Shown: positions 33,217-43,018, numbered from the stretch's first letter. The stretch: 64,000 nt of DNA from Marinobacter algicola DG893 (GCF_000170835.1 NZ_ABCP01000002.1:124001-188000); one strand, 5' to 3'. Notes: generated from the sequence alone by a model not told the origin. A program made the numbers and translations.

Positions 33217-35220
33217 GTGGCTGTAGAAAAACTAGAATTCATTGAACGTCGGCTTGGTGTCAGCGGAAAACTCCTGATAGCGCCTGTTTTCATTTTGCTT
33301 TTGTTTGCCCTCGTCACCTTTTACAGCATCCGGGAGTTTCAGAACCTTGATGCTCGAATGGATTCGGTGGCAAGGGACCTGGCCCCGGAAACGGCTGTGG
33401 CGACTGGCGTGCTTATCAATCTTTACACCATGAGGTTGAGAGTTTTTGATTACTATGCCTCGGGTAACGAAGATACCCTGGCCCGCTTCGAGCAGCTGGA
33501 AACGGATTTCTTCCGTGAGCTATCAGCAGCGCAAGAGACGATTAGAAGTGCCGACCGCGCGCGACTGGTAGCAGAGATCGAAGAGGCGACATTGAAGTAT
33601 GCGAATGTCTTCAAAAACGAGCTGGTACCCGCTAAGCAGCAAGTCAAAAATATCATCGCCAATGAACTCGACCAGTACGGCCCTACTGCCTCAGAGGCCC
33701 TGCGCAGGGCCATGGATGGCGTTACTAATAGAGAGCCTGACAGCCGGCTGCGAATCGTTCTGGAACAATTGATCCACGACACTCTCATGATGCGAATGGC
33801 TTCTCAGCGCTTCTTTGCCGATGGTGACGAATCCTCTGAAACCGCCCTGGGCTACGCCATGGAGGATATTTCCGATGCGCTCGAGTTTCTGGATATGGAT
33901 TCAGTCCCCGATTACGTCAGACAGTATTTTGATACCGCGATAGAGGCACTCACGAAGTACCAGGCTTCGGTCGACAAATTGCTGGTTCAGCAAAAAGCGA
34001 TGATCCGGACAAAAGAAGACAAACTTGACGTGGTGGGCCCCCAGATCACTGATATGGCGAAGAGTCTTGAAGAAGCCGTTTTTGCCTCTCTTGAAACCGT
34101 GGCCGATGATGCAGAAGCAGAGACCGAGGCTGCGCTTAAGCTGACACTCGCCGCATTTGTTGCGTCTGTCATTCTGGGGCTGGTGGTCGCGCTGCTGATG
34201 AGCCGTATGATGGGCAACAGCGTCAAACGTGCCCGCTCAGAAATCCTGGGATACCTGGAGAACATCGGAAATAACGAAGGCGACGTTTCTACCCGGCTGA
34301 CCAAAGGCCGCCCGGACGAAATCGGCGACTTTATCTCTGCGGTAAATGCTTTCCTGGAAACGCTGGAAGACATTATTTCCCGGATTGTTACGTCGTCCCG
34401 GCGTCTCAGTACGGAATCCGAATCGTTGTCCGGTATTACAAACAGCACCACTGCCAACGCCGAGCAACAACGGGATCAAGTGACTCAGGTTTCGGCGGCG
34501 ATGCAGGAAATGGTCTCCACCTCCGACGAGATCGCGTCCAACACCAATGACACGGATGAATCAGCACGCCAGGCCGCCGAGCTGGCAGGAACCGGCCAGG
34601 AAACGGTGTCGACCGCGATCAAATCCGTTACCCGGCTGGCGGAACAGGTCGAAGCAGGGTCAAAGCGGATCCAGCGACTTGAAGATGAATCCGGTGAGAT
34701 CGGCAACGTACTGGGCGTTATCCAGGCCATCGCAGAACAAACCAACCTCCTTGCCCTCAATGCCGCTATCGAAGCAGCACGTGCGGGAGACGCGGGCCGC
34801 GGGTTTTCGGTAGTTGCCGATGAGGTTCGTGGCCTCGCCAAGCGAGTTCAGGATTCCACGGTCGACATCGAGCGGATCGTTTCGAATCTGCAAAGCGGTG
34901 CCGCCGGCGCGGTGGTTGATATGAGCAAGGCCAAACAGATGGCCTCGGAAGCCAGTGAGGAAGCTGGCAAATCCGGTGCTGCCCTGTCGGAAATTATGGC
35001 CGCCGTGAACCGGATCGTGGACATGACGACACAAGTTGCAAGCGCCACTGAGCAACAGCGGGCGACCGCTGCTGAGATGACTCAGAACGTGGAGGCCAGT
35101 AGTAGCGCCATCGACAAACTCACCGACGATATTGCCCACGTAAACCAGTCCAGCAACTCCCTGGCGGATATGGCGGAGGACCTTAACGGCCTGGTGCGTC
35201 GCTTCAAGACATCGGGCTAG
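33217..35220 (+). CDS. Methyl-accepting chemotaxis protein with a large helical sensor domain
   Basis: 667 residues. TM1 is about residues 14-37 ([20 protein letters not shown]). A periplasmic region of ~270 residues, all predicted helix, has the size of a helical bimodular sensor. TM2 is near 309-330 ([20 protein letters not shown]). A HAMP-like linker and the signalling domain follow; its hairpin tip [20 protein letters not shown] is intact. There is no CheR/CheB tail pentapeptide (it ends RRFKTSG). The start is GTG at 33217 with AGGGG upstream. With the binding protein encoded directly before it, it probably senses a bound ligand, but direct sensing cannot be excluded. Confidence 0.93.
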   Translation: MAVEKLEFIERRLGVSGKLLIAPVFILLLFALVTFYSIREFQNLDARMDSVARDLAPETAVATGVLINLYTMRLRVFDYYASGNEDTLARFEQLETDFFRELSAAQETIRSADRARLVAEIEEATLKYANVFKNELVPAKQQVKNIIANELDQYGPTASEALRRAMDGVTNREPDSRLRIVLEQLIHDTLMMRMASQRFFADGDESSETALGYAMEDISDALEFLDMDSVPDYVRQYFDTAIEALTKYQASVDKLLVQQKAMIRTKEDKLDVVGPQITDMAKSLEEAVFASLETVADDAEAETEAALKLTLAAFVASVILGLVVALLMSRMMGNSVKRARSEILGYLENIGNNEGDVSTRLTKGRPDEIGDFISAVNAFLETLEDIISRIVTSSRRLSTESESLSGITNSTTANAEQQRDQVTQVSAAMQEMVSTSDEIASNTNDTDESARQAAELAGTGQETVSTAIKSVTRLAEQVEAGSKRIQRLEDESGEIGNVLGVIQAIAEQTNLLALNAAIEAARAGDAGRGFSVVADEVRGLAKRVQDSTVDIERIVSNLQSGAAGAVVDMSKAKQMASEASEEAGKSGAALSEIMAAVNRIVDMTTQVASATEQQRATAAEMTQNVEASSSAIDKLTDDIAHVNQSSNSLADMAEDLNGLVRRFKTSG

Positions 35221-35229
35221 AGCCCTTTT
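35214..35229 (+). terminator. Weak terminator-like hairpin at the chemoreceptor stop
   Basis: GGGC (35214-35217) and GCCC (35222-35225) form a short stem across the stop codon, followed by TTTT. The stem is only four or five pairs, so it may be inactive. Confidence 0.25.
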
Positions 35230-35326
35230 CCACTTGTGTTAACTGCGTCATAGGCGACATGTTCAATTACTGATACTTTCAATACTCAAACAAAAGCAAT
35301 ACAGCGTATCAGGGAGAGATTCACCC

Positions 35327-36229
35327 ATGAGCCATTCACGCTTTACCAGGACGCCCGGCTTTTTTGCCGCGCTAACGGCGTCCTTTTGTGCAGTCGCTCA
35401 GGCCGATCCTGCCGACACTATCTTTGCTGCTGAAAATGCCCTCTATGGTGCGGGATATGACATTGGCAAGGCCGATGGGTGGATGGACGACACCCTGCGC
35501 TCGGCCATCCGCAAGTATCAATCCGGTCACGAAGGGTTGCAGGCCACTGGAGACCTGGACCCACAAACGCTGTCCGCCCTGGGAATCGCCGCCAAGGACG
35601 CCGTTACTGGCAACTCCGCGCCAAGCCGTGAGGGTGCGATGGCTGATGCAGGGGTCAGTAAGCAGCGTTTCGGTTCACCCGATGCAGAACGACCCGTTGC
35701 AGTCGCGCCGGAACCGGAGGTTCAGCCAGAGCCAGTGTCGGTATCTACAGCAGCGCCAACCTTGGAAGAAGAGGCTGCACCTGCCCCTGCCTCTGCCCTT
35801 CAGACACTAAAGGAACCGGAAAGCGAACCTGTTGTAATTGCGGCTGTTGAAGAGCCTTCAGCCACGGAGAAGCCCTCAGCCACGAACAAGCCTGCGGCCG
35901 CGAACAAACCCTCAATTACAGAGAAACCTCCAACCACAGAACAGCGCTCGGTCGTGGAGGAAACGTCAACAGTCGAAGAGCTATCAACCGTTGATGCAGA
36001 ACCTTCGGTGGCTCTCAATGTACCTTCCGAGGCGACCGAGGAGACATCAACGGATGTTGATTATCAGTTGCCGGAAGAACCGATGGCTTCTGACAATCCG
36101 GAGATTTCGGAATCATTGCAGGCTTCAAGTCCCTCTTCAGATAACACTTCGGAATCCACCACCGTGGCGAAGAGCAGTGGCGGTTTTTTCAGCTCGCTGT
36201 TCGACTTCCTCTTCGGCTGGCTGATCTGA
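35327..36229 (+). CDS. Peptidoglycan-binding-domain protein with long acidic tail
   Basis: 300 residues. A signal peptide (cleavage after QA, about residue 26) is followed by one PG_binding_1 domain at ~28-90: YGAGYDIGKADGWMDDTLRS, then IRKYQSGHEGLQATGDLDPQ and TLSALGI. From ~110 to ~280 it is a disordered Pro/Glu/Thr/Ser region. Around 180-210 short near-repeats occur (ATEKPS, ATNKPA, AANKPS, ITEKPP). The last 16 residues are hydrophobic and aromatic (GGFFSSLFDFLFGWLI). It should be a periplasmic cell-wall-bound spacer protein, with the tail reaching a membrane or a partner. No function is known. CAGGGAGAG precedes the ATG. Confidence 0.78.
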   Translation: MSHSRFTRTPGFFAALTASFCAVAQADPADTIFAAENALYGAGYDIGKADGWMDDTLRSAIRKYQSGHEGLQATGDLDPQTLSALGIAAKDAVTGNSAPSREGAMADAGVSKQRFGSPDAERPVAVAPEPEVQPEPVSVSTAAPTLEEEAAPAPASALQTLKEPESEPVVIAAVEEPSATEKPSATNKPAAANKPSITEKPPTTEQRSVVEETSTVEELSTVDAEPSVALNVPSEATEETSTDVDYQLPEEPMASDNPEISESLQASSPSSDNTSESTTVAKSSGGFFSSLFDFLFGWLI

Positions 36230-36321
36230 GGACATACGCGTATTCCGAAAAGCTTTGGATTAGCTCAAACTGGTTGGCCTTTTTTCAAATTTACTGACTT
36301 GCAGCCAAGGCCGACCACCCC

Positions 36322-37545
36322 ATGCCCTCTCAATTGCAGGATGCTCCGTACTCTCCCGCCAGGATTACACTGATCATATTCTCACTCGCCATGGGCGGGT
36401 TCGGGATTGGCACAGGAGAGTTTGCCATCATGGGGCTTATGCCTGGCGTTGCCCTGGATCTGGGCGTGACAGAGCCGCAAGTTGGCCACTTGATCAGTGC
36501 GTACGCGCTGGGCGTCGTCGTTGGTGCCCCTATCCTGGCCATTGGTGGAGCCAGGCTCTATCGCCGGCACCTGCTGATCCTATTGATGTCGTTCTACGCC
36601 CTGGGAAATATTGCCAGTGCCCTGGCACCCGGGTATGGATCACTTCTGGTGTTTCGGTTCATCGCCGGCCTTCCCCATGGCGCCTATTTCGGCGTTGCCG
36701 CCCTGGTTGCCGCCTCACTCGTACCTTTCAACAAACGCGCCAAGGTAGTGAGCCTGGTCATGATGGGGCTTACCCTCGCGCTGTTGATCGGAAACCCGTT
36801 GGCAACGATTCTCGGGCAACACCTGGATTGGCGGTACGCCTTCGGGTTCGTCGGTGCTATTGCAGCCCTTACCGGCTTGATGATTGTTCTTTTCCTGCCT
36901 CTCAATCGACAAGAGGAACGGCAAAGCCCGTTCTCGGAAATCCGGGCGTTCAATCGCCCGGAAATCTGGTATCCGTTGGCCATCGGCTCCATCGGGTTTG
37001 CCGGCATGTTCTGTGTGTTCAGCTATATGGCTCCAACATTGTTGGAAGTCACCGGGGTCAATCCCTTCTGGATTCCGATCGCACTCGCGGTCTTCGGGCT
37101 TGGAGGATTCATTGGCAACATCCTCGGAGGCTGGCTGTTTGATCGCCTCCAGTTTCGCAGCGTTGGCTGGATGTTGCTTTGGAGCATCAGCATGCTGCTC
37201 CTGTATCCCTATGCCACGGAAAACATCTGGACCATGCTGGTGATGTGCTTCCTGGTCGCCTTGATGGTTGGCCTTGGGCCAGCACTGCAAACTCACCTGA
37301 TGGATGTGGCGCACGGTGCTCAGACACTGGCTGCCGCCTCTCACCACGCTGCGTTTAACGTAGCCAATGCGCTTGGTCCCTGGCTGGGCGGTATGGCTAT
37401 CAGTGCCGGCGTGGGGTGGCAGTCCACGGGGTATGTCGGAGCCACAACGGCCGCTGCCGGGCTCGCCATATTTCTGTTGGCATGGCGCCAGCAATCCGGT
37501 GCAGAGCGTGTCGACAACGACGTTGCGTTTAGCCAGGATCACTAA
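36322..37545 (+). CDS. MFS transporter, DHA1/AraJ-YdhP type
   Basis: 407 residues with 12 predicted helices. The opening ITLIIFSLAMGGFGIGTGEF and the MPGVALDLGVTEPQVGHLIS loop are typical of the AraJ/YdhP/NepI group of drug and metabolite exporters; AGLPHGAYFGVAALVA and a proline/glycine-rich helix 5 follow. It exports small molecules using the proton gradient; the substrate is not known. The ribosome site is weak. Its end overlaps the end of the convergent EamA gene by 17 bases. Confidence 0.9.
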   Translation: MPSQLQDAPYSPARITLIIFSLAMGGFGIGTGEFAIMGLMPGVALDLGVTEPQVGHLISAYALGVVVGAPILAIGGARLYRRHLLILLMSFYALGNIASALAPGYGSLLVFRFIAGLPHGAYFGVAALVAASLVPFNKRAKVVSLVMMGLTLALLIGNPLATILGQHLDWRYAFGFVGAIAALTGLMIVLFLPLNRQEERQSPFSEIRAFNRPEIWYPLAIGSIGFAGMFCVFSYMAPTLLEVTGVNPFWIPIALAVFGLGGFIGNILGGWLFDRLQFRSVGWMLLWSISMLLLYPYATENIWTMLVMCFLVALMVGLGPALQTHLMDVAHGAQTLAAASHHAAFNVANALGPWLGGMAISAGVGWQSTGYVGATTAAAGLAIFLLAWRQQSGAERVDNDVAFSQDH

Positions 37546-38470
37546 CCGCGCTGCAGTTTTTACGTTCACGGGTGGGACCGTTTGCCAGTACAACGCCTAT
37601 CAAGAGCAGAACCACGCCACCCCATACGGCCCATCCATAGGATTCACCAAAAAACATGATCCCGAACAGCAAGCCGGCGGGCGTAATCACGAACCCCAGT
37701 TGGCTGAGAAACGTTGGCGATGTGCGCTTCTGTAAATGAAAGAATCCGCGATAACTGATCGCAGTCAGGACAGACTGAACGGCCACGATGGTCCAGAGAT
37801 CCATCCCGCTAAAAAGCAGTGAATGTGCACTCCCTGACACCACAACCACCAGTAAAATCAGTGCGGCGCCCGCCAGTAGCATTCCGGGGGCCAACTGCTC
37901 TGGGGTAGCCCCTTTTGGCCAATGAGATGTGCGATACACATTGCCAACGGCGAGGGATAGCGGAACCAACATACCCAGAAGCAGCCATGGTAATGAGTCC
38001 GGGTTGATGCCCGCCGGGTTAGGCGACAGGATCCAGACACACCCGGCAACCCCCAGACTGAGTCCAACGGACTTTTTCCTGCTCAGTGCTTCCATGCCCA
38101 GAATAACAGCAATCCCATAGGTGGCAAGGGATGGCAGTGCATAGAGAGTTGCTGTCAGTCCGGCCCCAATATTCGCAACAACAATGAAGGCCAGCGCATT
38201 GGGAACGGCAATGGCGGTCAGGCCGCTGATGCCAAAATACCGGACTAACTCCCTGCTGAGTCGTACCGGGGAACCCCGGCGACCGCAGATAACCAGTAGG
38301 ATACCTCCGCCCAAGGCCTGCCAGAAGGCATACGCCAACGGTGTCATGCCGATGTCCATGGCGGCCCTGGAAAGTGGCAGCATAAGGGCTATCAGCAAGC
38401 CAACACCCAATAACAAAAGCATGGATGTTACATCGGGTTGATGGGATGCGGTATTCGCACGTTGTTTCAT
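37529..38470 (-). CDS. EamA/DMT-family transporter
   Basis: 313 residues with ten predicted membrane segments in two EamA halves (LLLLGVGLLIALMLPLSRAA at the start, then GFVITPAGLLFGIMFFGESY near the end). The ATG at 38470 follows GGAGG; the frame is open for 20 more codons but they lack a start signal. It is divergent from the LysR gene at 38718, which probably controls it, and convergent with the MFS gene. The substrate is unknown. Confidence 0.87.
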   Translation of the reverse strand: MKQRANTASHQPDVTSMLLLLGVGLLIALMLPLSRAAMDIGMTPLAYAFWQALGGGILLVICGRRGSPVRLSRELVRYFGISGLTAIAVPNALAFIVVANIGAGLTATLYALPSLATYGIAVILGMEALSRKKSVGLSLGVAGCVWILSPNPAGINPDSLPWLLLGMLVPLSLAVGNVYRTSHWPKGATPEQLAPGMLLAGAALILLVVVVSGSAHSLLFSGMDLWTIVAVQSVLTAISYRGFFHLQKRTSPTFLSQLGFVITPAGLLFGIMFFGESYGWAVWGGVVLLLIGVVLANGPTRERKNCSAVSDPG

Positions 38471-38717
38471 GGTGTTTCCTCCGTTAGTGGCGAGCCCTAT
38501 CATCCCGGTGCGGCGGTTGCGGATCACCACACGTTTCGTGAAAACTGCTTTGTCGATTTGCGCATCGATTCCCCGAAATTCATCGGTTTTTGTCAGCGCA
38601 GGCCCCTGTTCCGACGACTCAAAGGGTCTGATCGGCAGACCCGGTAGAATTCAGCCACACTCTGGCGCTTGCCTGTATAATTCCCTCATCAATCAAGGTC
38701 TGATGTGGAGCGCCGGC

Positions 38718-39605
38718 ATGGACCGCCTCAAGGGTGTGGAGTATTTCAAGCGAATTTATGAACTGGGCTCGTTTACGGCTGCTGCCGACGAGTTCCAGTG
38801 CTCGAACGCGGTTATTTCCAAGTACGTCCGCTTCCTCGAATCCTGGACGGGCTCGAAGCTGATCAACCGTAATACCCGTACGATCAGCTTCACGGACGAA
38901 GGCGAGCGATTCTACACCTATTGCCTTTCTATCATTGAGCAGACCAGCGAAATGCTCGATTCCGTTGCTGATACCGGCGATCTGTCGGGCGAGTTGGTTA
39001 TTGCCAGCCCGGTTTCTCTGTCCATCAAGGTTCTCAGCCCGTTGATTCTCCAGTTCAAGAAAGAACACCCGTCTCTGTCCCTTCGGCTACAGATGAGCGA
39101 CCAACTCACCGATCTGGTTGGAAGCGGCGTTGATGTGGCCATTCGGGGGATAGAAGCACCGGAAGACTCATCGCTTGTGGCAATGCGGCTGGGAGCGCTC
39201 GATCGTATTCTGGTGGCCTCACCGGGTTATCTGGCCGAGGCCGGTGTGCCGGCCTCGGTCGATGATCTGTCAACCCATCAATGCCTTGTATACAGTATGA
39301 GTTCAGATGCAAAGCGATGGGAGTTCCTGCTTTCGAGAAGTTCAGGCCAGACAAAATCTGTCAGCGTCACGGGGCCCCTGGTGGCGGACAACTCCATGAT
39401 GTTAATCGAGGCAGTAAAAGAGGGGCTGGGCATCGCCATGGTGCCTCGCGCCTATGTGGCTGAAGAACTCAGAACTGGCACGCTTCAGCAATTAAAGCTT
39501 GGCGCGGAGCCGGTACCCCGCTCGATCTACGCAATGTATTCGGACCGACGGTACCTGCCAAGGCGTGCCAGAGAATTTGTCCAGTTTCTTAGGACATCTC
39601 TGTAA
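38718..39605 (+). CDS. LysR-family transcriptional regulator
   Basis: 295 residues. The helix-turn-helix is in SFTAAADEFQCSNAVISKYV, followed by RFLESWTGSKLINRNTRTIS, as in the CrgA/DsdC-like group of LysR proteins. The effector domain has GELVIASPVSLSIKVLSPLI and MLIEAVKEGLGIAMVP. I start at the ATG at 38718, after GGAG; the frame is open back to 38469, but that stretch overlaps the start of the divergent exporter and has no homology that I recognise. It probably regulates the exporter. Confidence 0.88.
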   Translation: MDRLKGVEYFKRIYELGSFTAAADEFQCSNAVISKYVRFLESWTGSKLINRNTRTISFTDEGERFYTYCLSIIEQTSEMLDSVADTGDLSGELVIASPVSLSIKVLSPLILQFKKEHPSLSLRLQMSDQLTDLVGSGVDVAIRGIEAPEDSSLVAMRLGALDRILVASPGYLAEAGVPASVDDLSTHQCLVYSMSSDAKRWEFLLSRSSGQTKSVSVTGPLVADNSMMLIEAVKEGLGIAMVPRAYVAEELRTGTLQQLKLGAEPVPRSIYAMYSDRRYLPRRAREFVQFLRTSL

Positions 39606-39624
39606 TTATCTGTTTTATAACAGA

Positions 39625-39786
39625 TCAGAACTTCCAGAATGGCGTATCCAGACGCTGTGCAACAAGCTCAGGTGGGTAACCAACGTCCTTCAGAAGGCGG
39701 GGTTCCATGGTCATGACCAGGTGGAGGAAGTTGCGCTTCATTCTCCACCCTTTATACAGTGATGCGGCTCTTTTCATTTCAATCAT
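39625..39786 (-). CDS. DUF1127-like microprotein
   Basis: A 53-residue open frame in the gap after the LysR gene. It reads MIEMKRAASLYKGWRMKRNF, then LHLVMTMEPRLLKDVGYPPE and a C-terminal DTPFWKF. The basic helix followed by LLKDVGY resembles DUF1127 (YjiS-like) proteins, small Arg/Lys-rich proteins whose best known members bind RNA or regulate metabolism. The ribosome site is weak, with ATG at 39786 and an alternative ATG at 39777. A 7-pair hairpin (ATCTGTT and AACAGAT, 39608-39625) covers its stop and that of the LysR gene. The evidence is the reading frame and motif only. Confidence 0.6.
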   Translation of the reverse strand: MIEMKRAASLYKGWRMKRNFLHLVMTMEPRLLKDVGYPPELVAQRLDTPFWKF

Positions 39787-39926
39787 CCATCTATCGGTAA
39801 CAAAAAAGGGGTAACCGGAATCGGTTTTAAGTAGTTACCTATTTTATGGATGATCCCTGCCCGGCCCCATACTTGGAAACCACTACGAGGCCTGGTTTCG
39901 GGGCCTGCGAGCCTAGCAACTTGTAC

Positions 39927-40181
39927 CTATGTTGCCCCGTTCGACTTCTTTACCAACGTCTTATACAGGTCATCTTTCAGTTGCAGGCGCTGTTGTTTCA
40001 TCTGGTGCAACTGATCATCCCCGATCGGGGCATCCCTGCGCTCCAGGCCTTCAATTTCCTGATCCAGCTCTGCGTACTGCCGGAAATGGTGCTGAAACGT
40101 CGGGTCGTTCTTTCTGAGCTCGTCGATCAACTCGCCGAATTGGGGAAATTCGTTATGAAGTTCGTGGTTGGAAATGCCCAT
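39927..40181 (-). CDS. YdcH-family (DUF465) small protein
   Basis: 84 residues, all predicted helix. It shows the YdcH pattern: HELHNEFPQFGELIDELRKN, then FQHHFRQYAELDQEIEGLER, and LKDDLYKTL near the C-terminus. These are small coiled-coil proteins of unknown function, very common in proteobacteria. AAGGAG lies before the ATG. It is 91 bases after the unknown gene at 40273 on the same strand. Confidence 0.88.
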   Translation of the reverse strand: MGISNHELHNEFPQFGELIDELRKNDPTFQHHFRQYAELDQEIEGLERRDAPIGDDQLHQMKQQRLQLKDDLYKTLVKKSNGAT

Positions 40182-40272
40182 TACCTCGTCTCCTTCTTTT
40201 CGCAGAGTGGTTAGTCAGGATGCCATTCATCATCGGGAGTTGTGAACCGTTAAAACGTTATAAAGCAGCTCC

Positions 40273-41055
40273 CTATAAATCCGAATCCAGCCGTTCTAAT
40301 CCGAGAGAAGCTTTAAACTCGCGATACTCGTCCCGGTAGACAATGGCACCGAGAGCCATTGCGGCCTTTGTGGCCATGCGATCAAAGCTGTCCCGGATCA
40401 GTCGGGGTATCCTGGCTTTCGGTCTCACGCTGGCCGTTTCAATCAGCACGGCGCCCATAACGAGCAACGCATCAATTCGACGGTTATCACGGTCGCCATC
40501 CATTATGTGGCGGGCGACCGATTGCGCGTCATTCAGTATCACTTTTTCGTCGTCATTCAGCGTGGCGCCGTCGAAGGCCATAAAGCTCTGATAGCGACGA
40601 GCCCGTTTCAGCATGAAGGCCTCGCGCACCGCGGGATCCGGTTCGCCGGAGTCCGGCTTGGTGTTGAGAAGTCCGTGAAGCCGGAAATCCACCTCCCCTG
40701 CTTCCCGTTTCTGTTCGAAGACGTGCCTGATATCCGCTCGGGCTATATCGGATGTGGTTTCCATGGCCTCGGCGATCACAGCATCGAACGTCGTTTTCTC
40801 GACCACGTCCAGGACGCGCCGAATGGTATGGATCGACTTCATAAGCTCCGGCCACAGGCGTGGGTCAGCCTGGCCAGGTTCGTCCGGCATCCTGGTTTCG
40901 AGGGCCCGAGCACAGAAAAACGCCTTCTCAACGTCACGAATCGCAATGCCCGGTTCGTTCGCTATCCATTTGACGCCATAGTCATTGAGGTCTTCAATCA
41001 GGCTTGAGGTGAAAATAAGCAGGTAATACTTCATACCGAGGGGAAGGTCTGTCAT
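40273..41055 (-). CDS. Conserved-looking protein of unknown function
   Basis: 260 residues, predicted almost entirely helical, with no signal peptide, membrane segment or cysteine-rich motif. It starts with GMKYYLLIFTSSLIEDLNDY. Charged helices follow (IRHVFEQKREAGEVDFRLHG; DRDNRRIDALLVMGAVLIET), and it ends with RDEYREFKASLGLERL. AAGGAG precedes the ATG at 41055 by eight bases, and the coding frame is clean, so a real gene is likely. I do not recognise the family. It stands between fabH (divergent) and ydcH (same strand). Confidence 0.65.
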   Translation of the reverse strand: MTDLPLGMKYYLLIFTSSLIEDLNDYGVKWIANEPGIAIRDVEKAFFCARALETRMPDEPGQADPRLWPELMKSIHTIRRVLDVVEKTTFDAVIAEAMETTSDIARADIRHVFEQKREAGEVDFRLHGLLNTKPDSGEPDPAVREAFMLKRARRYQSFMAFDGATLNDDEKVILNDAQSVARHIMDGDRDNRRIDALLVMGAVLIETASVRPKARIPRLIRDSFDRMATKAAMALGAIVYRDEYREFKASLGLERLDSDL

Positions 41056-41241
41056 CAGCAGCACTCCTTCACAACACGAGTTCCTGTCTACAGGTATAGC
41101 TGATTAAGGGCTGAGTACCAGCTTTTCCGGGGTATCTCCTGCTCATCTTTGACAAAACGCTAATAGCTGGGAGCGATCAATAGGGTATAGGATGATTGAA
41201 AGAATTTGAGTATTGATCCGTTCACCTGAGGAAACTAGCAC

Positions 41242-42210
41242 ATGACGTACGCGCGAATTGTCGGCACGGGCTCCTATCTGCCCGAGAATGTCATGACAAA
41301 CGAAGACATGGAGAAAATCGTCGACACCAGCGACCAGTGGATTCGTGAGCGTACCGGCATTGAACAGCGACACATCGCCGTAGAAGGTGAAACCACCGTC
41401 GATCTTGCTGAGAAAGCATCTCGCAAGGCCATTGAAGCCGCCGGTCTTCAGCCTGCCGACATTGATCTGATTGTGTTCGCCACATCCACTCCGGACAAAA
41501 TCTTTCCCAGCTCAGCGTGCATTCTACAAGCGCGACTCGATATCCATGGCTGCCCGGCGTTCGATATCCAGGCCGTTTGCAGCGGGTTTGTCTATGCGTT
41601 ATCGGTTGCTGACAAGTTCATCAAAACCGGCAGCAGCAAAAAGGTTCTGGTGGTTGGCGCGGAGCTGTTCTCCCGCATTCTGGATTGGGAAGACCGAGGC
41701 ACCTGTGTGCTGTTCGGTGACGGTGCCGGCGCCGTAGTGTTGGAGGCCAGCGAGGAAACCGGCATTCTCTCGACCCACATCCATGCTGACGGCAAATACG
41801 AAGACCTGCTCCACGTTCCCTTTGGTATTGGCGATGGTTTCGACCAGGTCCGGGCTGGCAAAGGCCATGTTCACATGAAAGGCAATGAAGTGTTCAAGAT
41901 TGCCGTGAACACCCTGGGTAGAATTGTGGACGAAACCCTGGAAGCCAACCAGATGAAGAAGTCCGATGTGGACTGGCTGGTACCGCACCAGGCTAATTTG
42001 AGGATTATCGCGGCCACGGCTCGCAAGCTGAACATGTCCATGGACCAGGTGGTGGTGACCGTCAACAAGCACGGGAATACCTCTGCTGCGTCGATTCCGC
42101 TGGCACTGGACGTTGCCGTTCGCGATGGTCGCATCCAGAAAAATGAGGTGCTGCTGCTGGAAGCCTTCGGCGGCGGGTTTACATGGGGTTCTGCGTTAAT
42201 CCGATTCTGA
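41242..42210 (+). CDS. fabH: 3-oxoacyl-ACP synthase III (FabH)
   Basis: 322 residues, full length. The catalytic triad is seen as Cys113 in [15 protein letters not shown], His in [12 protein letters not shown], and Asn in [17 protein letters not shown]. It condenses acetyl-CoA (or another acyl-CoA) with malonyl-ACP to start fatty acid synthesis. GAGGAAA lies upstream of the ATG. It is not in the usual plsX-fabH-fabD cluster, so it may be a second copy that accepts other acyl starters; this is inference. Its stop lies within an inverted repeat. Confidence 0.94.
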   Translation: MTYARIVGTGSYLPENVMTNEDMEKIVDTSDQWIRERTGIEQRHIAVEGETTVDLAEKASRKAIEAAGLQPADIDLIVFATSTPDKIFPSSACILQARLDIHGCPAFDIQAVCSGFVYALSVADKFIKTGSSKKVLVVGAELFSRILDWEDRGTCVLFGDGAGAVVLEASEETGILSTHIHADGKYEDLLHVPFGIGDGFDQVRAGKGHVHMKGNEVFKIAVNTLGRIVDETLEANQMKKSDVDWLVPHQANLRIIAATARKLNMSMDQVVVTVNKHGNTSAASIPLALDVAVRDGRIQKNEVLLLEAFGGGFTWGSALIRF

Positions 42211-42223
42211 CGTCAATCGGATT
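42198..42223 (+). other. Inverted repeat across the fabH stop codon
   Basis: AATCCGATT (42198-42206) and AATCGGATT (42215-42223) pair perfectly with an eight-base loop that contains the stop codon. No T-run follows, so it is a hairpin at the end of the message rather than a full intrinsic terminator. Confidence 0.35.
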
Positions 42224-42289
42224 CGACCTGTTTGTCCACCTCCCAACCGTCTCTGCTCATTGCTCAAGCGTCCGTATTACCTGACGCAT

Positions 42290-43018
42290 TTATCTTTGCG
42301 CAGATATTAGCACCATCATGGGCCGTTCCGCTTCTTCAGCGAGCGCCGGGTTCGCTCTGATCTGCTCAGCGCTCGGGCCCCATTCATCCACGTGGCGAAG
42401 CACAAAACCAGCAGCTATCAGCGCGTTCAACGTGGTGCCCAAAGTTCGGTGGTATTTGATCACGCCATCAGCCAGCCAGTTGCTAACTCGTCGGCCTTCG
42501 TTCTGATAACTATTGACCGCCCATGACCGCTGGCCTTCGCTATCAATGAGCCAGCCTTGCTGAACCGCGCAGGTATGGATCGGGTGTTCAGTGGTAAAGA
42601 CCAACCATCCTCCTGGCTGTAGTGTCTGATAGACAGCGCCGAGCAACGGAGCGAGGTCGGGGAGATAGTGTAGCGTCAGTGAGCTATACACCAGGTCGAA
42701 CGCTTGGCTCGGCAGTGCGAGCTGTTCGAGGTCGCCGCGTTGATAGCTGATGCCGCTGTCGTCGGTAAGCTCGCGCGCCCGTGCCAGCATTTTTTCGGAC
42801 AAATCTATGCCAAGCACCTCCGTGGCGCCTGCATTTCGCGCACTGCGACAAAACCAACCGTACCCACATCCGAGATCAATGACCCGTTTTCCGGCAAGAT
42901 CCGGGAGCATGGCCTGAACTGACTCCCACTCGGGGGCGGCCTCTAAACCAAACTGAGAGCGCGGCAGCTGGGCATACCCGTCAAAGAAAGCTTGATTATC
43001 GTAGATATTCTGAGACAT
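42290..43018 (-). CDS. Class I SAM-dependent methyltransferase
   Basis: 242 residues. The SAM-binding motif I is VIDLGCGYGWFCRSARNAGA, followed by VLGIDLSEKMLARARELTDD, and motif IV is FDLVYSSLTLHYLPDL. It belongs to the UbiE/COQ5-like methyltransferase fold. TAGGAG lies before the ATG. It stands alone, convergent with fabH and divergent from the monooxygenase gene. The substrate cannot be told. Confidence 0.88.
   Translation of the reverse strand: MSQNIYDNQAFFDGYAQLPRSQFGLEAAPEWESVQAMLPDLAGKRVIDLGCGYGWFCRSARNAGATEVLGIDLSEKMLARARELTDDSGISYQRGDLEQLALPSQAFDLVYSSLTLHYLPDLAPLLGAVYQTLQPGGWLVFTTEHPIHTCAVQQGWLIDSEGQRSWAVNSYQNEGRRVSNWLADGVIKYHRTLGTTLNALIAAGFVLRHVDEWGPSAEQIRANPALAEEAERPMMVLISAQR

Noticed and set aside
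38469..38717. N-terminal extension of the LysR gene
   Set aside because: LysR proteins start close to their helix-turn-helix; the extension overlaps the divergent exporter start, and the ATG at 38718 has a ribosome site.
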